Shown: positions 24,253-36,956, counted from the first letter of the stretch. The stretch is DNA of 64,000 bases from Cephalotus follicularis (GCA_001972305.1 BDDD01000921.1:270624-334623), one strand, 5' to 3'. Notes: generated from the letters alone by a model not told the origin. Numbers and translations are program-made.

Positions 24253-25371
24253 ATATAATATAGCTTTCTGCCATAGGGATTGTACTGCTGCGGTTATGGA
24301 TTGAATGGTTACGAATCCTATGGTTATGGAATGGATATGATATGGTTATGGATCATATCGTTATGGATCGTAATGGTTCGGATGGTAATGGTATATGGAC
24401 ATTGGTGGTGGCTGTAGCTAGAGAGACAAGTGTTAGAGAATGTCCATATTCTCTTCCTTGTTCTATTGACGGATGCTACTCTAATCTCCCAGTGGAATGA
24501 GGACTTCTGCCTAGGACGCCAAGAGTGCCTAGTCTGTTACCTCGGCAGAGAAGGCCGACAAAAGCCTATATAGGCTTTAGAGGATTTTAGAATGATATGG
24601 ACGTTGAATGATAGTGGCAAGTTTCTAAATGCTAGTTTCATAGCACAGTTTATATTGATTGTCATGCATACATCCCTCATATAGCATACTCATCTGCTGC
24701 ACTCCTATATGTACCTTGCATATGTGTATCCTACAGAACCTTCAGGTTGCTGACCCATTGCATTGTATTGTAATGTAATGGGTTAGGTTCAGGTCTAGGT
24801 GACGCGCAGCAGTGACCAGCCAGGTTAAATCGCAGGGTAAGGATTTACATCTCCTCCGACCTACTTTGTATAATGTGGTGTTTGTAAATGGACAAATATT
24901 GAATATGGATGTGTATATGGTTATTGTAAAGAGACATGTTTTATTTCAGCTATTGACCCGCCGACTTGTGGAAGTGCTTGCTTTATATGTGTGTTGATGT
25001 ATTGGATATGTATGGGTTTAACACTTGAGACATTAGAATGATCATTCGAACTTAAATTGTGGTTATGAGGGCTGAGCCCATATATATATATAAACTGATG
25101 ATTCCTCCTTCAGGTGTGTGGATATAAACAGTGTTTTTCTTTGTAGGGGGTTATAGTCCGATAAATGAATACTTCATGCCCTATTTTTGGGAGATTCTAC
25201 GAGTTAGTTTTGTGATAGATTGATTAATTCCGCTGTTGTAATAAGATTGTTTAAAGTTTTAAATTTGTAGCACTTTTTGGAGTATGATATATGATACAGT
25301 TTGATGGAATAGATGGTATCTCATGCGTCGAGTCGTGAGGGTTTACCCTCGCGGTTCGGGGCATGACAGCT

Positions 25372-25384
25372 TGGCATCAGAGCC
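25372..25384 (+). other. Primer binding site of element D
   Basis: TGGCATCAGAGCC starts three bases after the LTR end at 25368. It is an initiator tRNA-Met-type site with one difference from the common TGGTATCAGAGC. It supports this LTR as the 5' LTR of a full element. Confidence 0.8.
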
Positions 25385-26312
25385 GGTCCTATGTTGGATA
25401 CGCCATGATAGGATCCTTGGCTATGAGAATTGAGAATGATTGATGGAAATAAAATGCTATATTTGGATTTAGTTGGAGTAGCAGAATGATAAGTGTTATA
25501 TGGAATTTCTTGGAATTATGGTTATGAAAGTTGATAGCTGATTATTGTCTCTTATACAAGGTAGAATATGGAAGGTCAACACGGAAGAACCGCAAGAGAA
25601 GATAGAGCCTGGACGATGACCGGACGGACCCGAGCAAATAGAATTGTGGAAAAGGAAAGTACAGCCCAAGAGGTAGAACATGTTACTTCGGCTCAAGAAG
25701 AGAGTAGAGATTATGACATGATGGTCAAACGAATGCAATGATGCAGCGACAAGTGGCTGCAAATTGACGGTAGCCATCGTGAGGCTAAGTTTATTGAGTT
25801 ATCAAGGATAACATTTCATATAGCTAGCATGGAAGCAAGGTAGGCTAAGAAGTTTCCTACCTAACCCACAGATCAATGGATCTTGCTAAGCGATCCAGTA
25901 GTGTTGCCGATGGATGAATTGGAAGTGATTTCAAAGATGGATCCATACGGATATGCATTATCATTGGCAGCCTTGAATTCACGATCTGGACTTATGAGTT
26001 GATCGTAATGCTGTATGGGGTGACCAATGCCCTGCTGGATTCATCTTGTATTGGATGCAAATTGGCAAGATAGCCTACCCATTGGATATATTATGGTTTG
26101 TCATGCACTAGCTGAGGCCACAATGTTATTGCGATGGATTTCAATCCCCACTAGGAAGTTGGACTTCTCGAGTTCCATATGGGGGTATGGGATACGATTA
26201 GAATAGTGGGAGGAACCATAAGCACTAAAGACCAAGTTTTATGGTTGTTATATATATTAAAATTGGAATAAATGCTAACTCATGTTTATATTTCCTTATC
26301 TAGATTGCTAGA
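25385..26312 (+). pseudogene. Element D internal remnant (gag start, scrap of RT)
   Basis: The ATG at 25568 opens a reading of about 58 codons with a charged, Arg- and Glu-rich N-terminus, then breaks down into stops. At about 25993-26040 a frame reads YELIVMLYGVTNA, like the RT signature [13 protein letters not shown] of gypsy elements, so gag to RT was shortened by a large deletion. The sequence then fades toward 26200-26312, where an AT-rich stretch leads to the copia gag start at 26313. I could not place the exact junction. Confidence 0.6.
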
Positions 26313-26378
26313 ATGGCTTTAACATCTGCTATGTCTCGTATTCTTGAGACAAAAAAACTTGAAGGCCCTAACTTCAAC
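26313..26378 (+). pseudogene. Copia F gag, first piece
   Basis: The ATG at 26313 opens MALTSAMSRILETKKLEG..., the typical start of copia Gag. It is interrupted after 22 codons by the solo LTR at 26379 and resumes in register at 28619 (motif LKVVLTANK). Confidence 0.75.
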
Positions 26379-28613
26379 TGTAACGCCCCGTAGCAGTTTT
26401 GGAACTTTTCTATAGTGTATAATTTTTTTTATGGGCTTTGGACTTAATTTGAGAAAGAGAAGAAGGTTAAGTGTGGTTTGTGTTATAAGCCCAAGTGTAA
26501 AGCATGATTAGTGTTAGTTGAAGGACTTAAGTGCAAACCTTGTTGAGGAAGAGTCCAACTTCCAAGACGTTTGACGGCTTAAGTTTGGATTAGTGTGGAT
26601 ACTTTTGAGTTGTATCCATCCTTCTCTAGCTTCAGTAGATTAGAGAGTTTTTGAGAGAGAGAGAGAGAGTTCTAGTTTTTTTCTTCTTCTTTCCGTTCTT
26701 AGCGCCTGAACCAGAGGGAGCTTCAAGCGTCCGACCCCAGTAAGAAGAACAAGCGGACGAGGAAAGAAGCAGTCAAGCAAAACGAAGAGCGTAACAGAGA
26801 AGAAGGGATGCTAACGTCCAAGGAAGTAGCAAGAACAGCGAGTGGGACATCCTTTCTTTTAAAGTATTTTTATTGTTCACCTTATTTTCTTGAGATTCCT
26901 TCTCCTCAGCTTCAGTTTGAGTAAGTGAGTTATGATGGGAAGTTGTTTTCCCTAATGTCTAATGTTAACCATTCTTTTTGAGTGGAGTATTTCCCAGAGC
27001 CCAAAGTAAGATGTTATGTAGCCTAGATAACGTTCATCTTCGGATGAGATGACGTGTACGTGTTCACCCCCCTCCTCAGCGTACCTATTGTCTATGATGG
27101 GTTGTTGAGCGAGTCTGCCCCCAAGTCCTACCTGGATCTAATTTCATTGTGGCTAGGACAGTGTACAGGTTGAGTGCAGTCGAACACACATGTACAAGCT
27201 CCTTCCTCCTTAGCCTATCATCACCGAATGAGAAGTTGAGTGAGTCTGTCCCTGGGTTCCATACCTGGATCCCCTTGCATTGTTGCTAGGACAATGTATA
27301 GAGGTGAGTACAGTTGAGCTAAGTTATCAGATATAGTAGTATAGAGACCCTTTCAGTAGGTTTTCTAGAGGAGGACCTTGTCCTCGAGACTTTTAGTCCC
27401 CAGCCCAGCTTTCAGTAAAGCAGTAAGCAAGGCACAAATGAGTCGGCAGGTAAGCTGCCCAGATCGGCTAAGGCCAAAATAACAGAAAGAACAGATGAGT
27501 CGATAGGTGAGCTGCCCAGCTCGGCTTAGGCCAGAATCCAGCTCAGGACACTATAAGTTGGCAACTATATTATGTAACCAGCAGGCTTCGGCCTAGATCA
27601 GCTACAGTAATGAAAGCCAGTTCTAGCTTAGTTGTTCTCCTCGGGCGTTTAGCACTTGCATATCATGGGGCATTCTTTGGGTTATGTTGCCCTTTGTTTG
27701 TAGTAGAGTAGCTTTTCTTTGTAAGCTTGATGTTCTTTTACCTGCCAGGGGAGGCAGGGTATGTATACCAGAGGACAAAAATGTAATGGTTTATACTTTT
27801 GGGATATGTTATGGATGTTTTAAGTTGGCAGATGTGTTTATCATGTGTTTTTATGAAATTTTTATATTTTGAGTTTTGTGATCCCAGGCCTGGCAGGGGA
27901 GCTAGAGAGTCCCAGGCTAGTATAGCGGAGACGAGCTTAGCGGGGGAGAATAGTTTTTGGCTAAGGTGTTTACTTTAAGTTTTGGAGTATTACCCATGAA
28001 GGCAGGGTGTCCCCGGGTAAGGTTGCCTTTGGAGTATGACCCCGAGAAGGAGTCCTTGGGTAGGTGCCAGGGAAGACTGGTTAGAAGAAGGCTAGGGACG
28101 AGCACATGTTTAATGGATATCATTAAAGTTATGCTATGCGTTTTGATCTTAGTTGTGTTGTTGAGTTAAGCAGGTGCGCCGGGGGACAAGGCATGTCCCC
28201 AGGGGAGCTTAACTGAGCATGTGTGGTGTGCGTGCGTCTCTCCCCGGGCAGGTGGTTAAGCGTGATCGTGAGTTGCACATGTGTTCTCTCCTCAGGCACG
28301 CTTTGCGCTTTATGTTAAGTCCATGTGAGGAGCACATGGGGCTTAAGTAATGCGAAGCGTTTTGGAGCCTTGGTTAAGTGAAGCTTTGGGAATAAGTGAT
28401 ACGACGCCTTTGGAGCTTTTGTTTTGAGCTGTGCGTGGGGCATCAGCCGGAGAGGAGTTGGATCCTCTGCCTCGGATGCCCTGTCAGCTGTGCGCCCAGC
28501 CCAGCCCAGGCTTTCTCCTCGGCCAGTTTTAGTTTAAGAGGGTTGTTGGAAAGTGGAGCGCCATCCCGGTCAGGTCACGTGTCCCATAAAGTTAGCAGGA
28601 ACGGGTCCTGACA
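26379..28613 (+). mobile_element. Solo LTR X with TSD TCAAC
   Basis: 2235 bp from TGTAACGCCCCGTAGC to ACGGGTCCTGACA. TCAAC is duplicated at 26374-26378 and 28614-28618. It interrupts copia F gag. It has internal duplications: a 131-bp period (landmark GAGTCTG at 27111 and 27242) and a 57-bp period (ATGAGTCG at 27438 and 27495). A GA run lies near 26655. It carries no TCGA palindrome array. No other copy of this family is seen in the window. Confidence 0.92.
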
Positions 28614-28618
28614 TCAAC

Positions 28619-28884
28619 GATTCGCATCGAAACCTTAAGGTCGTACTTACGGCCAATAAAATGGTGTATGTGATGATTGGGGGGCCTCCTTCCCTGGGTG
28701 AAGATCCTATGCCTAAAGAGAGTGGGCATCTAGCCAAGTGGCTAGAGGATGATGAGCAAGCTCGATGTCTTGCCCTTCATGGGATGACACGTGAGCTTCA
28801 GCATCAAAATGAGAAGATTGAGATTTATCTGCTATACTACTCCATCCTCAGGACATGTATGGGGCTGAGTGTAGGACTCAGAGG
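28619..28884 (+). pseudogene. Copia F gag, second piece
   Basis: This continues the Gag (UBN2-type) domain: LKVVLTANKMVYVM, then a MTRELQHQNEKI stretch. The register is damaged before the solo LTR at 28885. The third piece starts at 31122. Confidence 0.75.
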
Positions 28885-31116
28885 TGTTAGATATAGTACC
28901 CGATAAGCCATTAGATGGGTTGTCATATTATATCTTATCTTGTATGAACAATCTTATTCCTTGTATGTATGATGTGTGCTAATTTTGTTATGGCTATATC
29001 ACTTGTGTTTTATCAATTAATTGAAGTAGTTTATTATTTACCTGCATACACTTGTGATGCCCTGACATAAGGTTGGATGCCTAGCATGGAGGCTGTGAGA
29101 TTGGTTACCTTATTCCTTATGTCGAATTAGTTCCAAGTCATAGGTTCACTTTGTGGGCATTAGTGAACCGGATAGACTTGGCCGTATGTTGCCTGCTCAT
29201 GGAATTGGAGGATGGATTCTCTCACTACCATCTGTGTTGGACACTAGGGCAAATACGGGGTGCGCGCTGGGAGCATGTACGCTGAACATGACCCGCATAG
29301 GAGACACTGTTTGGATAGTCGCTATTCTCGTGTCAGTAGTGACTCCTACTTGTTGCGGTTGTGTATAAGTGATGATCACTTAGCGAGTTCTCAAACTCGT
29401 CTGATCCTTAGACCTGAGCGACTGCTTTATATTGTATGGAGATGATTATACTTTGATCTCCACCTTACCCAGTCCTTACGCAGGGCTGACAATTGGGTGG
29501 TCTTTGGGTATGATCGAATCTATACGAATATAAGTGAGTGCGCAATATGGGATCGTCACACCTAAGCGAAGGTGATCGGCTCTATTATGATCTGATTATA
29601 CTTTGGACTTATGAAATCGTTGGCCAAGGTTGAGGTAGACTGGAAATTAGATTTTTGGAGAGTTTGCCAAAGGTCCTAGTAATGATCAGATATTTTAGCC
29701 ATTGAGGTATTATCCAGGTTTGACACATATCCTTACCCTAGACCTCAATCGGGGCCAAGTATGACAAGGGATTATAGTACACGTGAACCGACAACTTAGA
29801 AAATCTAGGGTTAATGAGGTGTGTAATAAATTATGAAAAAATGAATTAGATTGATTTTTCCATCTGGATAATATTAGATATTATTCCGAGAGCATTTAAA
29901 TCGGTCTAGGACCATTTGAATGGCTAAACCGAACCCTAGGGGTATTTCGGTAATTTATGAACACCTCTGGTTTTAACAAGGATTTTATAGGGTCCCTGCC
30001 CAATAATGATTAGTTCTTTAATATGTTGGACATATTAAGTCTTGGTGTCAAATATCGGTTATGTGGATTTTGCATTTTGTGGAAACACAATTGTTTTGAT
30101 CTTACTTAATCAATGTTAGAAGGGATTAAATAAGTTGGACTTATACTCAAAATGCTTTAAATACCAGTGAAAGCGTCGACGCCTTCTAGGAAAGCGTCGG
30201 CGCATTCCTTTCGACAAAGCGTCAACGCATTCAGGGAAGCGTCGATGCTTAAGGCTTATATAGCGTTGATGACTTTTAGAAAGACGTCGACATTTAGTGC
30301 CATGTAATCCACAAGCGTCGACGCTATTGTTAAAAGCGTCAACGCTTAGCGCGGGTTGTGCAGCCTGTGCACGATCTCACTTCGTGGGCACATTTTCTCT
30401 CACATCTCCAACAGTTTTCTCCCATCCATGCACGTTATGGTAACGTTGGGAACATGGATACAAACTCCCTGGGAGTGAGGACCATGATCCCATGTTTGTG
30501 GGAGAGTAGGAGAGAGGGAATGTGGGCTGGTGAGAAGCTATTTGTGAAGAAAATGTTTCAGTTTTTGGGTTGGTTTTTGCTGGGCAAAACGAGATGAGTA
30601 TTCCCTCTGCACTTAGAGTTTTCCTTCAACTACAAACACGAAGCAAGTTACTTATCTAGGGTAAATTGTTTTTTATAATATTAATCAAACTCAATTTTCC
30701 TTTTTGTAAGTTTTGAGAGAGAAAGAGAGAGTGCATAAGGAAACTGTTTTGTTTCTTCCTTCTGGTGTGCATTTGCTGGGAGCAGTAGCTGAACATTTTT
30801 GGAGGGCAGTAAAGAACAAGTCTTCGCAAGCTAGTAGCAACAAAGACGAAGGAGCCAACACCCGTAGGTATATCTCCTTGTCTCCCTCCCTAGTTCCCAT
30901 GTTTTTGCGTCACCATTAGTTGCTATTGTGACACCAATTCAACTCTTGTGTTGATGTAGTGATCCATGTGGCCTATGGTCAAGCCATAATGGACTGTTTT
31001 TGCTTTTGTTGGGTGTTCTTCCGTTGCATATTTTGTTGTATAAATTTTTTTTGTTCTACACCCTTTGCACCTTAGTCCATTTATGGCATTGGAATTGGTT
31101 ATTCCGATTCCTTCAA
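28885..31116 (+). mobile_element. Solo LTR of family F with TSD AGAGG
   Basis: 2232 bp from TGTTAGATATAG to CGATTCCTTCA. AGAGG is duplicated at 28880-28884 and 31117-31121. It is alignable to the 3' LTR of the host element (34844-39712; 2233 bp once its own insertion is removed), so a member of the same family jumped into gag. It holds a TCGA cluster (30171-30345). Confidence 0.92.
30171..30345. repeat. TCGA-core cluster, solo LTR F (GCG-flank flavour)
   Basis: Eight units of the AGCGTCGACGCY or AGCGTCAACGC type. Cores at 30177, 30198, 30223, 30243, 30267, 30288, 30319 and 30340; intervals 21, 25, 20, 24, 21, 31 and 21 bp. The 3' LTR copy (38781-38955) keeps nearly the same intervals. Confidence 0.85.
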
Positions 31117-31121
31117 GAGGT

Positions 31122-32000
31122 TCAATTTCTCACGCAAACTCTTCAAGGCACAGATGCAAGAGGGAGATTCAGTCCATGAGCATGGATTGAAGATGATAGA
31201 CCTGATTAAGCAGCTGGATTGATTAGGGTTTGTCATGGACCACGATCTTTATGTGGATCTTATTATTATGTTCCTTCCTAAGTCGTTCTCACAGTTTTTG
31301 GTGAACTTTCACATGAATAAGATAGAGGTGACTCTATCTGAGCTTATAGCTATGCTGAGGCCGATTTTGACTCTGGGAAGTCAAAGACTCACTCCCTACT
31401 TCTTTCTTCTTCTAGGTCTGCCCAAGCAAAGGGCAGTGCCTCATCTTCCTCTAAAGGGAAGGGAGTGCTCATGCCCGTCAAAACAAAACGCAAGGGTAAG
31501 AAGAAGCAAAAGAAGAAGAAGGGTAAGCTTGGAGCTAGTGGGAGTGTTGCCAAAGATCGTATGAAGTAGTTAGCTGCTGAAGGTTCTTGTCTCCAGTGCG
31601 GTAAGACCGAGCACTGGAAAAAGGATTGTCGTGTCACTGTTGTTGGAGTCTCTGCTGATAACCCGCATGATACGAGTACATCAGGTGTGTTCATGATTGA
31701 ACTTAATCTAGATTTTAAAAGTAGTTCTTCATGGGTATTAGATACTGGATGTGGAACTAACCTTTGCAATTCATTGCAGGGACTAAAAAAAGTTAGAAAG
31801 CTTGGAGCAGGAGATCTCGACTTGAGGCTTGGCGGTGGATCTAGGATCATTGCTCAAGCTGTTGGAATTTTTGATATTTGTTTGTGTAATAATTATATTT
31901 TGACATTGGATCCTTGTTATTATGCTACGAATGTTGTTCAGAACATTGTAAGTGTTTCTCACTTATGTCGTTTGGGCTTGGAGCTTAGATTCTGAGACAT
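31122..32000 (+). pseudogene. Copia F gag end, zinc knuckle and protease
   Basis: The Gag continuation (KLFKAQMQEGDSV..., then FLPKSFSQFLVNFHMNK) is followed by a lysine-rich linker, a TAG near 31567, a CCHC knuckle (CLQCGKTEHWKKDC, about 31600) and a protease with WVLDTGCGTNLC (catalytic DTG kept, about 31740). The protease frame runs to 31995 and ends with a stop. A frameshift lies in the linker before the knuckle. Confidence 0.85.
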
Positions 32001-33272
32001 TGGATGTTTTATATATTCAAACAATGTTTGTGTTGGTAATGGGGTTATCGACAATGGATTATATGTCTTAAATACTTCACAATCAAATATATTGTCCATT
32101 GAGCAAAGTAATAATAGGAAAAGACAAGGAGAAACTGAGCTACATAAAACCTTTACTTGGCATTGTAAACTTGGTCATCTTAGTGATGCTAGACTAGCAC
32201 AGTTGGTTAAGGATGATCTTCTTGATATCCAGGACTTAGAGTCCTATTCAACTTGTGAATCCTGTTTATTAGGAACGTTGACCAAATCTCCCTTCTCTGG
32301 TCAAGGAGAAAGGGCAATGGACTTACTGGGCTAAGTCCCTACTGACGTATGTGGTCCTATGTCAGTCAGTGCTCGAGGAGGTTATATCTACTTCATAACC
32401 TTTACCGATGATTTATCTAGGTTTGGTTATGTGTACTGATCAAACCCAAGTCAGAATCCATTGAGAAATTTAAGGAGTTCAGACTTGAAGTAGAAAAACA
32501 GGCAGGTAAATCAATTAAAACACTTCGGTTGGACCGAGGTGGTGAATACATGTCATATGAATTCCCAGGTTATCTTAGAGATAATGGAATTCTGTCTCAG
32601 TGGACACCTCCTGGAACACCACAGCATAATGGTGTATCCAAAAGGAGGAAACAGACCTTGTTGGACATGGTTCGATCTATGATGTCTTTTACTAACCTTC
32701 CTACCTATCTCTGGGGTTATGCCCTAGATACAGCTGCTTATATCTTGAATCATATTCCTTCAAAATCTTTACCTTCCACTCCATACCAGGTATGGTTAGG
32801 GAGGAAACCCAGCTTGAGCCATTTAAAGGTTTGGGGCTGTCCGACTTATGTCAAGAGGCTTGACGCAGATAAGTTGGAAGCGAGGTCGGACTGTTGCAGG
32901 TTTGTGGGATATCCAAAAGAAACTAAAGGACACTACTTCTACCATCCTAGCGAACAAAGAATATTTGTTTCGCGAAATGCTGTGTTTCTAGATAAGGAAT
33001 ACCATCTTGAAGGAAACAATGGGAGTAAGGTGGAACTCAAGGACTTACCACAGGTAGAAACCACACAGGAAATGGAGGAGTTGGAGGTTGGACCTTCAAC
33101 AGACACAGCTGAGATTAGATCTCAGGCTGAGAATGGTTCTCAGTTAGGCAAAGCTCCTTTGAGGAGATCAGGTAGGATCCCATTAGCACCTGAGAGGTAT
33201 GGTTTCCTCATTGATGGTACTGAGAGATCAACGTCATTAAAGATGACGAGCCTACCAGCTATCAGGAGGTAG
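32001..33272 (+). pseudogene. Copia F integrase
   Basis: The frame gives the pre-integrase zinc domain (WHCKLGH...CESCLLG, 32155-32270), a stop at 32332, the integrase core start (FTDDLSRFGYVY), a frameshift near 32440, then 32529-33272 with LDRGGEYMS and PGTPQHNG. The third catalytic acid, Glu in the family motif NGVSERR, reads Lys here (NGVSKRR, about 32630), a loss compatible with a G-to-A change. The C-terminal part is GYPKETKGHYFY and RRSGRI. It cannot insert DNA. Confidence 0.9.
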
Positions 33273-34843
33273 TGTAGGGCACTGAATCTGAAGCATGGCT
33301 AGGAGCCATGAAATCTGAAATGGATTCCATGTACTCCAACCAAGTTTGGAATTTGGTTGAAGCACCTGAAGGCATAGTGCCTATTGGCTTCAAATGGATC
33401 TTCAAGAAGAAGATGAATGCAGATGGAAAGATTGAGACTTATAAAGCTCGATTAGTGGCAAAAGGGTATAGACAATGACATGGAGTCGACTGTACTGAGA
33501 CATTCTCACCCGTCGCCATGCTTAAATCCATTCGGATTTTGCTTGCTATTGACGCTCATTATGATTATGAGATAGGGAAAATGGATGTCAAGACGACATT
33601 CTTGAATAGGCATCTTGAAGAGGACATATATATGTCCCAACCCGAGGGGTTTACATCTACCAAGCATCCGCATATGGTGTGCAAGCTCGAACGGTCCATC
33701 TATGGACTAAAGCAAGCATCTCGTAGCTAGATTCTACATTTTGATGAAGCAGTCAAAGGTTTTGACTTCATCAAAAATGTAGATGAGCCCTGTGTTTATC
33801 GAAAGCAAGAGGGACCTAGTATCACTTTCTTAGTGCTATATGTAGATGACATCCTACTCATTGGGAATGATGTAGGTATGTTACAGTCTGCAAAGATATG
33901 GCTGACTAAGAACTTTTCCATGAAGGATTTGGGAGAAGCCACCTATATATTGGGTATTGGGATCTTCAAGGATAGATCCAATAGGTTGCTTGGGCTTTCC
34001 CAAAGCCAGTACATCAGCAAGGTGTTGAAAAGCTTTAGCATGGAGAATTCAAAGAGAGGGCTATTTCCAATAGGTGAAGGAATTCATCTTTCTCAAAAGA
34101 TGTCTCCTCAGACATCTGAAGAGAGAGCAAGCATGAGTCGGATACCTTATGCTCCGGCAGTAGGGTCGATCATGTATGCCATGTTATGTACTAGGCCTGG
34201 TGTCGCACATGCCCTGGGTATGGCAAGTCGATTTCAGTCTGATCCCGGTGAGAAGCACTGGGAAGTGGTCAAGGGAATTCTGAAGTGCCTTAGAAGGACT
34301 CAGGATATCTTCTTGATTTACATAAAGGATAGTGAGCTGAAATTGGAGGGCTTCACAGACTCTTGTTTTGATACTGATACAGATGATCACAAATCTTTCT
34401 CTGGGTACGTCTTTGTACTTAATGGTGGAACTGTGAGCTAGCGCAGTTCAAAGCAAGGGACTAGTGTAGATTCTACCACAGAAGCCGAGTACATAGCAGC
34501 CACAGATGCCGCCAAAGAGGGTGTATGGATGCGCAAATTCATTACTGAACTAGGAGTTGTTTCTTCCATTAGTAGTCTAGTTGTTATATACCGTGACAAT
34601 AATGGGACTGTAGCACAAGCCAAGGACCCTTAGTCTCGTAAGTGATCCAAACACATCGAGCGGCCCTATCATTTGATCCGGGAGATTATTGGTATGGGAG
34701 ATATTCAGCTTGAGAGGCTCTCCTCAAAGGAGAACACAACAGATCCACTAACCAAGGCAATAGGCCCCAAGGCTCTGGAGCATCATCGTGGAACGATGGG
34801 TCTAGGCTATAGGAGTTCATGGCTTGAGGGTCAAGTGGCAGAT
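33273..34843 (+). pseudogene. Copia F reverse transcriptase and RNase H
   Basis: After a broken stretch (33273-33517) the RT reads MDVKTTFLN, YMSQPEGF and YGLKQASRS, then a stop at 33728. The frame resumes with LYVDDILLIGND (catalytic YVDD kept, about 33836), LGIGIFKDRS and QSQYISKVL. RNase H follows with EGFTDSCFDTDTDD, a stop at 34439, STTEAEYIAA and further stops near 34631 and 34646. The end reads TDPLTKAIGPK and a purine-rich segment before the LTR at 34844. Confidence 0.9.
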
Positions 34844-36956
34844 TGTTAGATTTAGTGACCCGACAAGCCATTCGATGGGCTGCCATATTATATCTATCTT
34901 TGTATATAAACAATCTTATTCCTTTTATATATGACATGTGCTGATTTGTTATGGCAATATCACTTGTGTTTTCTCACTTAATTGAAGTAGTTTATTATTT
35001 ACCTACTTACGCTTGTGATCCCTTGACATAAGGTTGGATGCCTAGCATGGAGTTTGTGAGAGTGGTTACCTTATTCCTTATGTTGAATTAGTTCCAAGTC
35101 ATAGGTTCACTTTATGGGTATTAGTGAACCGGATAGACTTGCGCCTATGTCGCCTGCTTATGGAATTGGAGGATGGATTCTCTCACTACCATCTGTGTTG
35201 GACACTAGGGAAAATACGGGGTGCATGCTGTGAGGGTGTACACTAAACTGGACCTGCGTAGGATACACTGTTTGGATAGTCGTTATTCTCGTGTCAGTAG
35301 TGACTCCAACTTGTTGCGGTTGTTTATAAGTGTTAGTCACTTAGCGAGTTCTCGAACTCGTCTGATTCTTCGACCTCTATGACTGCTCTATATTGTATGG
35401 AGACGGTTATGCTTTGATCTCCACCTTACCCAGTTCTTGTGCAGGGCTGGAAATCGGGTGGTCTTTGGGTATGATCAAATCTATACAAATATAAGCGAGT
35501 GCGCAATAAGGGATTGTCACACCTGAGCGAAGGTGATCGACCCTATAATGGCCTGATTGTATACTTTGGACTTATGATGTCCTTGGCCAAGGTTGAGGTA
35601 GATTGGAAATTAGATTTCTGGAGAATCTGCCAAAGGTCCTAGTAATAATCTGTCACGCCCCCGTTTCGGTAAGACAACATTAAAGTGGTAAGGCAATTAA
35701 CACATAATTATGGCTTATGCAAATACCATAAAATTTAACTTATAAACAAGAGATCAGTTGCTGAAGCATAAGATTCATAAGCTAAAAACTCGTAACGTGC
35801 ATCCCATACTATACGCTACTTAATACAAATCCGTCATTGTTAATAGCCCACCAAACGGAGCGTGATCACAGTACAATATTAAGTCCCATCGTTTAAACAA
35901 ATCGTAGTACAGTACATAGTCCTTAATTAAAACTCGGTTTATTACAAAACAGGAGGATAAGTAAAACCAAAAATAAACAGCATAACAACTTGTTCTTCAT
36001 CAATGCCAGCCCAGACGGTCCACTGCATCAATCTGTAAAGTAGGGGGTTAGCCTTTGTCCTCACTCGGCTAAGTCATAAAAGTAGCTTGGGATCAACATT
36101 AAATGCATGTCATGTAATGTACGCATAAATGATGCAGTGCAGGAAATACCAGTTTATATATATATGAAAAAAATATATATATTGCAGTACAACAAAATAA
36201 CAGTGGATAAATATATAAGAAAATATATGTAACAATGACAATACAGTAGTGATCCGGCCAGGATCACATCCACAATCACAGTAACGTGTGAAAAGAACCA
36301 ACAGGCAGTACAGTGTGTCCATAAAGGACCACAACAATCTGGCAGTATATGTAACGCCGCCAACTCCTGGCCCCACGCTACACTCCCACTTCGGTCCCTG
36401 CTCCAGGCAACCAAGCGAGGCAACAGTACGGTACAGTGAGTCACCCAGCCAACTCCTGGCCCCTAGGTCAACCCTATCACTGGCCGGCGCTGGCAGCCTC
36501 CGCCATGCAACCAGTGCCTCAAGCACAACCACATAGAAATTTACAGCACAACCAGTGAATCAAACAGTAAACAGTGCAGTAAACAGTGCAGTGGTGATCA
36601 TATAGATCGACCCCAGGCTGTTCATTTTCAAATATTTCTGAAAGTAATAAATATTTGAAATATGTAACTTCAGTAGTAGAAGACCTTTAAACAAATCAGT
36701 AGTGTAAATCGTTTACCTGTTCTTTTGAAATTACGTTATTGACCAATACATATTTTCATACTCAAATTAGCACATTCCGAGTTTACATTTGCATTTCTAA
36801 ACATCACAACTTTAGAAATCATAAACGATTTACAAACAGTAACCAAACATCCAGTAAACAGTGTATATGCAATGCATACAAATGCTCTAATGCATCCTAA
36901 GCGAAATCGGGATCATCGCACTTTGTTTTAAGCAAAAGGGGACCAAACAGTAGCTT

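Larger units (their letters stand above)
8775..25368 (+). mobile_element. 5' LTR of gypsy element D (about 4 kb), split by two insertions
   Basis: The LTR starts with TGTAATGCCGCGAATT and ends with GCGGTTCGGGGCATGACA, immediately followed by a tRNA-Met-type PBS. Removing the solo LTR (11042-13739) and the complete gypsy element (14249-24078), each with one TSD copy, leaves about 4056 bp, which is long for a plant LTR. The pieces are 8775-11041, 13745-14248 and 24084-25368. It holds a purine-rich tract with a 23-bp palindrome, a 141-bp duplication, a TCGA cluster, a 72-bp repeat and a 28-bp tandem repeat. The left TSD is uncertain, and the 3' LTR is not in the window. Confidence 0.7.
26313..34843 (+). 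mobile_element. Copia element F internal region, split by two solo LTRs
   Basis: The internal part of a Ty1/copia element in the order gag, protease, integrase, RT, RNase H, followed by its 3' LTR at 34844. Gag lies in three pieces (26313-26378, 28619-28884 and from 31122), separated by solo LTRs whose TSDs let the pieces join in register. No 5' LTR or PBS is visible upstream, so the 5' end has been lost. Many stops and frameshifts make it inactive. Confidence 0.88.

Noticed and set aside
26379-28613. Solo LTR X as a member of family E because of CCCGGG and GAGGAC words
   Set aside because: The two ends differ (TGTAACGCC...CCTGACA against TGTAACAGC...GCGTTACA), and I could not align the bodies.
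28885-31116. 5' LTR of copia F
   Set aside because: It is flanked by AGAGG on both sides, lies within gag, and lacks a PBS, so it is a separate solo insertion.
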